Positions 25,813 to 33,182 of a stretch of DNA of 64,000 nucleotides are shown piece after piece. Origin of the DNA: Butyrivibrio sp. GTDB taxonomy: Bacteria > Bacillota > Clostridia > Lachnospirales > Lachnospiraceae. The notes under the pieces are model-generated. The model searched no databases, was not told where the DNA came from, and saw nothing but the letters and a program-made list of their open reading frames with translations. Positions within the stretch are counted from its first letter, which is position 1, and each line of letters opens with the position of its first letter. The stretch lies in the NCBI GenBank assembly GCA_017535785.1, contig JAFXTN010000003.1, positions 51,119 to 115,118 of the forward strand, written 5' to 3'. The translations under genes and the position numbers were made by a program.

Positions 25813-27639
25813 ATGTATAAGGTTGAATATGACAAGTACAAAATAATATGCTTTACGGAAAACGGAAGAGAGCTTGCAAAAAAGCTTGCGATCCTTCTTA
25901 TCACAAACGGTAAGGCGAAGTGGGCTGATCAGAGCGAAGTGGATGATAATTCAAGTATCGATAAGCCCGTTGAGTCTTTGGATGAGTTTGTAAAAGAAAA
26001 TTTTAAGGCCGAAAATGTCCTTATATTTATAGGCGCCGCAGGCATTGCGGTAAGAGCGATCGCGCCTTATATAAAAGATAAGACGACAGATCCCGCGGTT
26101 ATAGTCATAGATGAAAAGGGAAAGAATGTGATCCCTGTTCTTTCGGGGCACATTGGAGGCGGAGTAAAGGAAGCCAAGCTGATCGCCATGCTTCTTGGAG
26201 CTAAGCCTGTTCTTACAACCGCGACAGATGTTGAGAATGAATTTGCGGTTGATGTCTATGCCAAGGCAAATGGCTTTGTTATCTCTGATATGAAGGCGGC
26301 AAAAGAGTTTACGGCTCGCCTTCTTGATGAGAAGAAGGGCTATTACTATGTCGATGAGGGTGCAGAAGCGCTCGTAAGCGGCAGCATAGGTTATGAGAAT
26401 ATCGAAAGAGTGAGCGATGCCGGCGAGTTATTAAAAGGTGACAAGAACTTTTTTGTCATTTCGTACAGGGACGACGAGGCTCTTAGTGCGCTAGGATTTA
26501 AGGGAGATTATTTAAAGCTGATCCCTAAGTGCATTGCGGTCGGAATGGGCTGCAAGAAGGGAACTGACGGGGAAGCTCTTTACTCTTTTTGCACAGATAA
26601 GTTAAAAGAGGCGGGGATAGATGAAAGGGCAGTAGATGCGCTTGCTTCCGCGTCTATCAAAAAAGATGAAGATGGACTTATATTTGTTTCCGAAAAGCTT
26701 GACGCATATTATGTGACATTTGATGCGGATGAGCTTATGGAAATTCCCGGAGACTTTGAGGCTTCGCAGTTTGCACTTGAGGTGACGGGGTGCGACAACA
26801 TCTGCGAGAGAGCGGTTGTAGCGATGGGAGCGGATGAAGTCCTTATGCACAAGACAAAAGGAACGGGTATGACTTTTGCGGCGGGAGTTTTAAGACCGCA
26901 GAAGAAAGGTTCGCTAACGGTTGTTGGGATCGGACCCGGAGCCTATGAAGATATGACTGTCAGAGCGCAGAAAGCTCTTTTGGAGTCTGATGTGATCGCA
27001 GGTTACACGGTGTACTGCGACCTGGTCAGACCATATTACAAGGATAAAGAATATATCTCTACGCCCATGATGGGAGAAGAGAAGAGGGTTGAGCTGGCTC
27101 TTTTGACAGCGGCCAAGGGCAAGGCGGTTTCGCTTATCTGCAGTGGGGATGCCGGAGTTTACGGCATGGCGGGACTGGCGTTTCTTCTGGGCCAAAAGTT
27201 TCCTGATGTTGATATCAAGGTAATCCCCGGGGTTACTGCGGCTCTCAGCGGAGCGGCACTTCTTGGGGCGCCTTTAATACATGACTTCTGCCTTATCAGC
27301 ATGAGCGACAGACTTACGCCTTTGGAGCTTATCGAAAAGAGGCTGCGGTGCGCGGCGATGGCGGATATGTCTATTGTTATCTACAATCCGGAGAGCAAGG
27401 GAAGGAAGGGGTATCTAAAGCATGCGTGCGAAGTATTGATGGAGACGCTGCCGCCTGAGAGAGTCTGCGGTATTGCAAACAACATTGGAAGAGACGGCGA
27501 GAGCTGTAGCGTTATGACTTTGGCAGAGCTTAAGGATGCGGACGCCGACATGTTTTCAACTGTGTTTATCGGCAATTCCACAACTGCGAATATTGGCGGA
27601 AAGATGGTTACTCAAAGAGGATACAAGAGTGAGAGATAA
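25813..27639 (+). CDS. cbiGH: CbiG-CbiH fusion (cobalt-precorrin-5A hydrolase and precorrin-3B C17-methyltransferase)
   Basis: This bifunctional enzyme of 608 residues covers two steps around ring contraction. The N-terminal part (about 1-365) is CbiG: FIGAAGIAVRAIAPYIKDK, VLSGHIGGGVKEAK and the C-terminal GMGCKKGTDGEAL and ALEVTGCDNICERA motifs. The C-terminal part (about 370-608) is CbiH: LTVVGIGPGAYEDMT, CSGDAGVYGMAG and PGVTAALSGAALLGAP. CbiH makes cobalt-precorrin-4 and CbiG opens the lactone after CbiF, so the fused domains flank CbiF in the pathway. The next gene starts inside its last 11 bases. Confidence 0.93.
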   Translation: MYKVEYDKYKIICFTENGRELAKKLAILLITNGKAKWADQSEVDDNSSIDKPVESLDEFVKENFKAENVLIFIGAAGIAVRAIAPYIKDKTTDPAVIVIDEKGKNVIPVLSGHIGGGVKEAKLIAMLLGAKPVLTTATDVENEFAVDVYAKANGFVISDMKAAKEFTARLLDEKKGYYYVDEGAEALVSGSIGYENIERVSDAGELLKGDKNFFVISYRDDEALSALGFKGDYLKLIPKCIAVGMGCKKGTDGEALYSFCTDKLKEAGIDERAVDALASASIKKDEDGLIFVSEKLDAYYVTFDADELMEIPGDFEASQFALEVTGCDNICERAVVAMGADEVLMHKTKGTGMTFAAGVLRPQKKGSLTVVGIGPGAYEDMTVRAQKALLESDVIAGYTVYCDLVRPYYKDKEYISTPMMGEEKRVELALLTAAKGKAVSLICSGDAGVYGMAGLAFLLGQKFPDVDIKVIPGVTAALSGAALLGAPLIHDFCLISMSDRLTPLELIEKRLRCAAMADMSIVIYNPESKGRKGYLKHACEVLMETLPPERVCGIANNIGRDGESCSVMTLAELKDADADMFSTVFIGNSTTANIGGKMVTQRGYKSER

Positions 27640-29644
27640 GGATAAAAATATCCTGATTTTCGGAGGAACAACTGAAGGAAGAGAGCTTGCATCTGCGCTT
27701 TTACGGGCAGACGTTTCGCATGTCGTCAGCGTTGCGACGGACTACGGAAAAGAGATTGAGAATTCCTGCGGCGAAGACAATGTCATTGTCGGAAGGAAGG
27801 ATGCGGACGAGATGGCAAAGCTTATCTCGGACGAGGGCTTTACGGTCTGCGTTGATGCAACACACCCTTTTGCTACACTCGTATCAGATGAGATCAAGAA
27901 GGCGTGCGAAAAGACTGGGATAGAGTATCTGAGGCTCCGCAGGGATACAGGGAGCGGTGAGAACTACTCCATGCTTACGGAATGCGCTTCCATCGAGGAA
28001 GCTGCGGATGAGCTTGAGAAGACAGAGGGAAAGATACTTCTTCTTACGGGAAGCAAGGATCTGAAGGCGATAGTATCAAGGATCGGCGATGTTTCGAGAG
28101 TATACGCGAGAGTGCTTCCGAATCTTGATAGCATCACAAAGTGCGAAGAGGCGGGGCTTAAGGGCAAGCAGATAATCGCAATGCAGGGGCCTTTTTCCGC
28201 GGATATGAATGTCGCCTTGATAAAAGAGATCGGTGCTTCGGTGATCCTAACGAAGGAAAGCGGCGCTACAGGCGGGCTTGATGAGAAGCTCCTTGCGGCC
28301 AAGGAGTGCGGGATCAAAGCTGTGATGATAAAGAGCCCCGAGAGCTTATCGCAGGTAAGTGAGGGCTTTGGCTTAAAAGAAATTTTGGACAAGCTCGGCG
28401 TTAAAGAGAAAAAGCTTATCACTCTTGCGGGCATAGGACCGGGAGAAGCAAGGTATTATACAAAAGAGCTTGATGAAGCACTTAAGAAAGCTGATGTGAT
28501 CTTCGGTGCAAAGAGCATTCTTGAAAGATTAAATAAGAGCGGTCTCAGGGCTTTATTTGAACCCTTGTATTTGGGCAAGGACATACTAAAGTTTCTGGAA
28601 GAAAGAAACTACCGCAATCCGCTGGCTCTTTTTTCTGGTGATATAAGCCTTTGCAGCGGAGCTAAAAGCGCGGCGATAACTTTTGAAAATGCGGGCTATG
28701 AGGTTCATAAGATTTCCGGGATTTCTTCGATAGCTCTTTTGGCAAACAGATTGGGACTTGGACTTGAGGACTGTGATGTTGTGAGCGCTCACGGAAGAGA
28801 CTGCAATGTTTTGGGATACGCGCTTTGCTCTAAGAAGCTTATCGTTCTTCCTTCAAGCTGCGCCCACGCGGGACAGATCGCGGAGGCGGTGCTAAAGGCA
28901 GCAGAGCTTAGGGGCGCTGCGGGCGATGAGATCAGGATCGTTATTGGCTATGAGCTTGGGACCGATGATGAGAGAGTCTTTGAAGTTACGGAAAAAGAGC
29001 TTGGAAACAATATCTTTTCAGCGGATGAGAAAGGAAAGTGTCTGTTGTTTATGGAAAATAAAAATGCGGGAGACATGCCTGTGATCAAGGGAATACGCGA
29101 CGATGAGTTTATAAGGGGCAAGACGCCCATGACCAAGGAGGAGATAAGAGCGATCTCTATCAGGAAGCTTTCGCTTTCTTCGGATTCCGTGCTCTATGAC
29201 GTCGGCGCCGGAACAGGCTCTGTATCTGTTGAGACAGCTCTTTTGCATCCCGATATCAAGGTGTATGCGATTGAGAGAAACGATGAAGCATTTGAGCTTA
29301 TCAAGGCAAACAAAGAGAAATTCAGTGCGGATAATATCACGATCGTTAAGGGCGAAGCGCCCGCTGCGCTTGAAGAGCTTCCAACTCCGACCCATGCATT
29401 CATCGGCGGAAGCGGCGGGAATCTAAAAGCGATCATCGAGCTTTTAAAGAAGAAAAACGAGAGCATCCAGATCGTTATAAACTGCATCACGCTTGAGACA
29501 CTGACCGAGGCGCTTTCGATCGTCAAAGAAGGAAACTATGGCGAGCCCGACATCGTCCAGCTCAGCGCAAGCAGATACAGGAAAGTCGGTGATTACCACA
29601 TGCCCGATGCGATCAATCCCGTGTATGTCGTGACACTCACCTGA
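27629..29644 (+). CDS. cbiJET: CbiJ-CbiE-CbiT trifunctional fusion
   Basis: One 671-residue protein carries three pathway steps. CbiJ (about 1-258) is the cobalt-precorrin-6A reductase, with ILIFGGTTEGRELASAL, VDATHPFA and TKESGATGGLDEK. CbiE (about 262-480) is the C5-methyltransferase, with TLAGIGPGEARYYT and SGDISLCSGAK. CbiT (about 487-671) is the C15-methyltransferase/decarboxylase, with RGKTPMTKEEIRA, the SAM site YDVGAGTGSVSVE (about 524) and FIGGSGGNL. The GTG at 27629 has AGAGGA seven bases upstream and starts the CbiJ fold; an in-frame extension back into cbiGH is rejected. It is the last gene of the operon. No cbiL (C20-methyltransferase) is present in the window. Confidence 0.93.
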   Translation: MRDKDKNILIFGGTTEGRELASALLRADVSHVVSVATDYGKEIENSCGEDNVIVGRKDADEMAKLISDEGFTVCVDATHPFATLVSDEIKKACEKTGIEYLRLRRDTGSGENYSMLTECASIEEAADELEKTEGKILLLTGSKDLKAIVSRIGDVSRVYARVLPNLDSITKCEEAGLKGKQIIAMQGPFSADMNVALIKEIGASVILTKESGATGGLDEKLLAAKECGIKAVMIKSPESLSQVSEGFGLKEILDKLGVKEKKLITLAGIGPGEARYYTKELDEALKKADVIFGAKSILERLNKSGLRALFEPLYLGKDILKFLEERNYRNPLALFSGDISLCSGAKSAAITFENAGYEVHKISGISSIALLANRLGLGLEDCDVVSAHGRDCNVLGYALCSKKLIVLPSSCAHAGQIAEAVLKAAELRGAAGDEIRIVIGYELGTDDERVFEVTEKELGNNIFSADEKGKCLLFMENKNAGDMPVIKGIRDDEFIRGKTPMTKEEIRAISIRKLSLSSDSVLYDVGAGTGSVSVETALLHPDIKVYAIERNDEAFELIKANKEKFSADNITIVKGEAPAALEELPTPTHAFIGGSGGNLKAIIELLKKKNESIQIVINCITLETLTEALSIVKEGNYGEPDIVQLSASRYRKVGDYHMPDAINPVYVVTLT

Positions 29645-29692
29645 ATGCGGCGCGCGAGGGCGCAGTGCTTTGAATCCGCATGGGCGTTTTTG
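29645..29692 (+). terminator. Possible terminator of the B12 operon
   Basis: ATGCGG (29645-29650) can pair with CCGCAT (29676-29681) across a long GC-rich loop, followed by GGGCGTTTTT. The loop is larger than usual, so the call is weak. Confidence 0.4.
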
Positions 29693-29732
29693 CTTTGTGC
29701 GTTTTGGGATCGGTGCACATAAGAATATATGT

Positions 29733-29761
29733 TTGACGATAAAGGAAGGTAATGATAATAT
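29733..29761 (+). promoter_or_regulatory. Promoter of the putative antitoxin RNA
   Basis: TTGACG (29733-29738), a 17-base spacer and TAATAT (29756-29761), with an upstream TG (29753-29754) making an extended -10. Transcription would begin at about 29768. Confidence 0.75.
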
Positions 29762-29767
29762 ATTTTT

Positions 29768-29866
29768 AGAAAAGGTGCTACCGATAGACGGTTAGCTCCG
29801 GTTAATAGTAATGGATCAAAACAGACCGCATGTACTTAGCCAAAAGTTTTTCAGCGGTCTTTTTTG
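29768..29866 (+). ncRNA. Putative antitoxin RNA of a type I toxin-antitoxin locus
   Basis: A short RNA of about 100 nt is predicted between a good promoter and a terminator (AGACCGC 29823-29829 with GCGGTCT 29854-29860, then T residues). Its 5-prime end GGTGCTACC and following CGGTT-GCTC are nearly the same as the 5-prime end of the convergent toxin mRNA. The last part is antisense to the 3-prime UTR of that mRNA, as in the enterococcal par locus. No open reading frame with a ribosome site is seen in it. Confidence 0.6.
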
Positions 29867-29870
29867 ATGC

Positions 29871-29966
29871 CTACTTTTTTGAATTCTTATAAATACTGAT
29901 CACTGTAACGATGATACTGATAATCGTTACAACAATACTTATAAGAGTTATCGCAATTTCTATCAT
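29871..29966 (-). CDS. Small hydrophobic peptide, putative type I toxin
   Basis: This is a 31-residue peptide consisting of an acidic N-terminus (MIEIA), one membrane helix of Ile, Val and Thr (about 4-25) and a basic tail (YKNSKK). Length and layout match holin-like or Fst/TxpA-type toxins that damage the membrane. The start ATG at 29966 (or a TTG just before it) has only a weak AAGAG site. The strong SD serves an overlapping 35-codon leader ORF in another frame, suggesting coupled translation as in hok/mok. The DNA between the end of cbiJET and the next lipoprotein is otherwise free of genes. Confidence 0.6.
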   Translation of the reverse strand: MIEIAITLISIVVTIISIIVTVISIYKNSKK

Positions 29967-29994
29967 CAAGATTGCTCTTTTTCAGATTTCCCAT
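29887..29994 (-). CDS. Overlapping leader ORF of the putative toxin mRNA
   Basis: This 35-codon ORF starts at ATG 29994, six bases after the strong SD AGGAGGG, and runs through the toxin ORF in a different frame, stopping at 29887. Its product is hydrophilic and Tyr/Cys/Asp-rich, so the peptide itself is unlikely to matter. Its translation could open the toxin start. It may instead be incidental. Confidence 0.35.
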   Translation of the reverse strand: MGNLKKSNLDDRNCDNSYKYCCNDYQYHRYSDQYL

Positions 29995-30083
29995 ACCGTT
30001 CCCTCCTATTATGTACCATGAGAGTTCTCGGGTTACACCCGGCAAAGAGCCAACCGCCTACCGTAAAGGGTAGCACCACTATA

Positions 30084-30113
30084 ATTTTAGCAAACATATG
30101 TTCTATATATCAA
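30084..30113 (-). promoter_or_regulatory. Promoter of the putative toxin mRNA
   Basis: On the minus strand, TTGATA (30113-30108), an 18-base spacer and TAAAAT (30089-30084). The predicted start falls on the G of GGTGCTACC at about 30077. Confidence 0.65.
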
Positions 30114-30192
30114 TGATTCTTTTATTGTATATTTTTTGACGATATATTCGCCGAAGATTGCTTACAAATCGTGCAACAGAATCGGCGCAAAC

Positions 30193-30221
30193 TTGTAATA
30201 TTTTTTATAAAATGTTATGAT
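30193..30221 (+). promoter_or_regulatory. Promoter of the discoidin-type lipoprotein gene
   Basis: TTGTAA (30193-30198), 17 bases and TATGAT (30216-30221), with TG at 30213-30214 as extended -10. It is divergent from the toxin promoter. Confidence 0.65.
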
Positions 30222-30269
30222 TTTATCGCAAGTAATGACTATGACTCAAAAGGAAAGAGGTAACAAATC

Positions 30270-31622
30270 ATGAAAAGATCATTTATTGCGATAGCTCTCA
30301 GTGTAATGGTCAGCGCGGCTGCAGTGGGATGTACATCGGCTGATGTTCAGGAACAGGGCGCTATCAACACCGAGACCACGCAGGAAGCAACAGAAGAAGT
30401 AACGCAGGAGGCTACAGAGCAGGCGACTGAAGAAACTTCGGAAGAAGCTTCGGCTGACACTGCTTCATCTGAGGATTCGGCATCGGATGAGTCTTCCGAA
30501 GCAGCTACAGAAGGAGCATCAAAGGATTCAAAATCGGAAGCTTCAGACGCAGATGCGTCAACTGCTAAAGCTGATGATAAAAAGGATACGGCTTCTTCAG
30601 ACAATGAATACGATTCAGCGATTGACAAGCTTTTAGCCACAAAGGCGACTAAGCCGGACAATGCTGATACCCTTTCGGGAATGGCTCGTTGTGTGACACT
30701 TTCAAATGCTCTTAGTGATAAGGGTGTTGTCTTTTCCGAAATGGACAATGATTTCAAGGCGAGTCTTCGATTAGAAATTTTACTAGATACCTCAATGGGA
30801 AACTCGGCTCTTAAAGGAACTGCCTCGGCTCAGATTGACGGCTCGAAGATTACAATAAGCGAAGATGATGCCAAGAAATTATTTGCGGATGTTTACGGCG
30901 AAGACAATTTCACCCCAGCTAAGTGGGAGAAAGTTGAGAACGGAAATTTGTTCGTTGAGTTTGGAGACGGTGAGCCTTGGGAGTTTGTTGAGCATCCACA
31001 GTTCTTTGAGGATGATAAATACATTCTTTTAACAGGAGCTTCAGTCTACGGAGATAACGGTGGTGGAGAGTCTTTTGAAGGATATGCGGATATATTGTTT
31101 AAAAAGAATTCCGACAGCAAGTACGGAGCTACTCTTGTGTACGGAAGATACAGAAAGGATAGTATCAAAGTATCTTCAGTCGAGACATCTTCAGAGCTTG
31201 CAGCATCAAAGGGAAAGACATACTCAGGCAAGAATCTCATAGACGGAGATTTTAAAACCGTATGGTGTGAAGGTGCAAAGGGTGATGGCGCCGGCGAAAC
31301 AATAACGCTTAAACTTGATAAGAAACAGCTTGTATCAGGCATTCAGATCTGCAACGGTTATACCGCAAGCTATGATCTTTACAATTCAAACGGTGTGCTT
31401 ACAGATGTAAGTATAGATTTCGGAAACGGAAAGAAGGTAGACGATAAGATTAATGGATACGCCAATGCAGGCAACACTGCAGAGCAGTTGTCGGAATATA
31501 ATCTCAACGTCGTTGAGCTTGATGAACCTGTGGAGACTGATACGATAACAATCAAGATCACAGGAGCAAAGAAAGGTGCCAAGTATGATGACACCTGCGT
31601 AAGCGAAGTGACAGTTTTCTGA
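30270..31622 (+). CDS. Lipoprotein with C-terminal discoidin-like (F5/8-type) domain
   Basis: This exported lipoprotein has 450 residues. The signal peptide ends AVGC (Cys21), then a very long Ser/Glu/Ala/Thr linker (about 25-115) that probably spans the wall. A middle region (about 120-290) of unknown fold contains GEPWEFVEHPQFFEDDKYIL. The C-terminal part (about 300-450) resembles the galactose-binding-like domain seen in NADase-type and discoidin carbohydrate-binding proteins: KGKTYSGKNLIDGDFKTVW, ETITLKLDKKQLVSGIQICNGY, DTITIKITGAKKG. It likely binds glycans at the cell surface. AAAGAGG lies upstream of the ATG. Confidence 0.78.
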   Translation: MKRSFIAIALSVMVSAAAVGCTSADVQEQGAINTETTQEATEEVTQEATEQATEETSEEASADTASSEDSASDESSEAATEGASKDSKSEASDADASTAKADDKKDTASSDNEYDSAIDKLLATKATKPDNADTLSGMARCVTLSNALSDKGVVFSEMDNDFKASLRLEILLDTSMGNSALKGTASAQIDGSKITISEDDAKKLFADVYGEDNFTPAKWEKVENGNLFVEFGDGEPWEFVEHPQFFEDDKYILLTGASVYGDNGGGESFEGYADILFKKNSDSKYGATLVYGRYRKDSIKVSSVETSSELAASKGKTYSGKNLIDGDFKTVWCEGAKGDGAGETITLKLDKKQLVSGIQICNGYTASYDLYNSNGVLTDVSIDFGNGKKVDDKINGYANAGNTAEQLSEYNLNVVELDEPVETDTITIKITGAKKGAKYDDTCVSEVTVF

Positions 31623-31641
31623 TTATCTAAATCTAATAGAA

Positions 31642-31672
31642 AAAGGCCGGATCACACGATCCGGTCTTTTGT
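31642..31672. terminator. Bidirectional terminator between convergent genes
   Basis: AAAGGCCGGATC (31642-31653) pairs with GATCCGGTCTTT (31658-31669) around ACAC. T-tracts on both sides let it serve the lipoprotein gene and the aldo/keto reductase gene. Confidence 0.88.
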
Positions 31673-31682
31673 TATGCCATAT

Positions 31683-32540
31683 TCAATCAGCCTGATCCGG
31701 TGAATGTCCGGAGTTTCCGTAAGGCTCGATCGCGTCTATTTTTTCCATATCTTCATCTGATATTTCAAAATCAAAAACATTCGCGTTCTGCGCGATCCTG
31801 TCGGGATTTACCGACTTGGGAAGCGGAACGACGTCGTGTTGGATCTCCCATCTTAATATTATCTGTGCGACGGTGCGACCGTATTTATCCGCAAGCTCTT
31901 TTAATAAGGGATGATCAAGTGACTTGCCGCGCCCAAGCGGGCTCCATGCTTCAACAAGGATGCCGTGCTCCTGACAGAAATCCACAGTATCTTCCTGAAG
32001 AAATCCGGGATTTATCTCAATCTGATCGACCGCGGGGATGATATCAAATTCCATGAGTGCCTTAAGATGATGAGTAAGGAAGTTGGAAACGCCGATTGCC
32101 TTAACCCTTCCCGATTTGTAGATCTCGATCATGGCCTTCCAAGTATCGCGGTTGGTGTTCTCCCAATCATCGTCAAAAGCATAGGAAGCCGGCCAGTGAA
32201 TGAGATAAAGATCAAGATAATCAAGACCGATCACGCTCATTGTCTTTTCAAATGCTGCAAGTGTTTTATCGTATCCAAGCTCTGTCTTCCAGACTTTACT
32301 TGTCACAAAGATGTCTTCTCTTTTGACATTATTCTCTTTTATAAAGTCGTTTATCGCCTGCCCTACCTGCTTTTCGTTTTCGTAAAAAGCGGCGGTGTCG
32401 ATGTGGCGGTAACCGGTTTCCAGCGCGGTTTTCGTTGAATTATATGCTTCAACCGGATCTTTTATCTTATAGGTTCCAAAGCCCAGACACGGAATCGCTG
32501 TGTCCTTGTTAAGCTTGATTCTTGTAGCAAGTGTACTCAT
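31683..32540 (-). CDS. Aldo/keto reductase
   Basis: This is a cytoplasmic NADPH-dependent carbonyl reductase of 285 residues. Motifs are GFGTYKIKD, HIDTAAFYENE (catalytic Asp and Tyr), the Lys in FVTSKVW, the His in LIHWP, VKAIGVSNF and the NADP-binding LPKSVNPDRIAQN. The ATG at 32540 has AGAGGAAA upstream; an in-frame TTG at 32567 lacks a ribosome site and overlaps the upstream gene. It lies 23 bases after the Rrf2 regulator and is probably co-transcribed with it, so it may belong to a thiol or redox stress response. Confidence 0.93.
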   Translation of the reverse strand: MSTLATRIKLNKDTAIPCLGFGTYKIKDPVEAYNSTKTALETGYRHIDTAAFYENEKQVGQAINDFIKENNVKREDIFVTSKVWKTELGYDKTLAAFEKTMSVIGLDYLDLYLIHWPASYAFDDDWENTNRDTWKAMIEIYKSGRVKAIGVSNFLTHHLKALMEFDIIPAVDQIEINPGFLQEDTVDFCQEHGILVEAWSPLGRGKSLDHPLLKELADKYGRTVAQIILRWEIQHDVVPLPKSVNPDRIAQNANVFDFEISDEDMEKIDAIEPYGNSGHSPDQAD

Positions 32541-32563
32541 TTCTTTTCCTCTTATATTTTTAT

Positions 32564-32959
32564 TCAAACAAGATCACTAAGTTTCTTTCCGAAAAAGAAG
32601 TCTTTCTCTATCTTATAAAACTCTTTCCACATCTTAACAGTCTTGCAGCCTCGTGCGCGAGGGCATTTCTCAGCGCCTTTTTCAAGACATGCTACAGGGG
32701 CAAAAGAGCCTTCCATGAGCTCTACGATCTCGCCGACCGAATATTTCTCCGGGCTTTTGGTGAGTGTATATCCGCCGTGCTTGCCGCTTACGCCGGAAAT
32801 AAGACCGCCTTTCACAAGATCCTTTACTATGATCTCAAGATACTTCTTGGAGATACCTTGTCTTTCTGCAATATCTTTAAGGGGAATGTGTTCTTCATCC
32901 CTGTGCTCAGCCAGATCTATCATGACCCTGAGAGCATAACGTCCTCTGGTAGAAAACAT
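32564..32959 (-). CDS. Rrf2-family transcriptional regulator (IscR/CymR-like)
   Basis: This is a winged-helix repressor of 131 residues. It begins FSTRGRYALRVMIDLAEH, with the recognition helix around ISKKYLEIIVKDLVKGGLI and wing GKHGGYTL. Three cysteines, Cys91, Cys99 and Cys105, sit where IscR binds its Fe-S cluster, although the spacing is C-x7-C-x5-C rather than C-x5-C-x5-C. CymR-type members have no such cluster, so this one may sense iron-sulfur or redox state. It is divergent from metY, and palindromes of the form CCTA...TAGG lie at both promoters. Confidence 0.92.
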   Translation of the reverse strand: MFSTRGRYALRVMIDLAEHRDEEHIPLKDIAERQGISKKYLEIIVKDLVKGGLISGVSGKHGGYTLTKSPEKYSVGEIVELMEGSFAPVACLEKGAEKCPRARGCKTVKMWKEFYKIEKDFFFGKKLSDLV

Positions 32960-32982
32960 ACAATATCACTCCTTTTCTTTTA

Positions 32983-32998
32983 CCTATTATATACTAGG
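32983..32998 (-). promoter_or_regulatory. Candidate Rrf2 autoregulatory operator
   Basis: CCTATTATATACTAGG is a near-perfect 16-bp palindrome lying over the likely -10 region of the Rrf2 gene (TATAAT on the minus strand). Its CCTA/TAGG arms recur at the divergent metY promoter. Confidence 0.55.
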
Positions 32999-33098
32999 AT
33001 AAATGCGCTCATCAATAGTAAAAATCGCGCGTTGCGACCGGGTATATCAAAATATTACTTCCGGTTATCGCCTGCGATAGATATTACTGATTGAATTA

Positions 33099-33131
33099 CC
33101 TATTGACATAGTAGGTCATAGGAGATATTAT
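33099..33131 (+). promoter_or_regulatory. metY promoter with overlapping candidate Rrf2 site
   Basis: TTGACA (33103-33108), 17 bases and TATTAT (33126-33131) form a strong promoter. CCTAT (33099-33103) and ATAGG (33118-33122) are inverted arms flanking the -35 and spacer, so a bound regulator would block RNA polymerase. Confidence 0.65.
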
Positions 33132-33182
33132 TGCAACATAAAATTTCAAATTCAAATCCAAATTCAAAGGAGATTAGAGACT

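Larger units (their letters stand above)
29815..30077 (-). other. Putative type I toxin mRNA
   Basis: Predicted transcript from a start at about 30077 to a terminator formed on the minus strand by the same AGACCGC/GCGGTCT stem, followed by GTTTT. The terminator is thus shared by both convergent RNAs. The 5-prime leader is structured: CCGGGTGTAACCCG near 30045-30030 is a hairpin, and the SD AGGAGGG (30007-30001) lies downstream of it. Confidence 0.55.
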
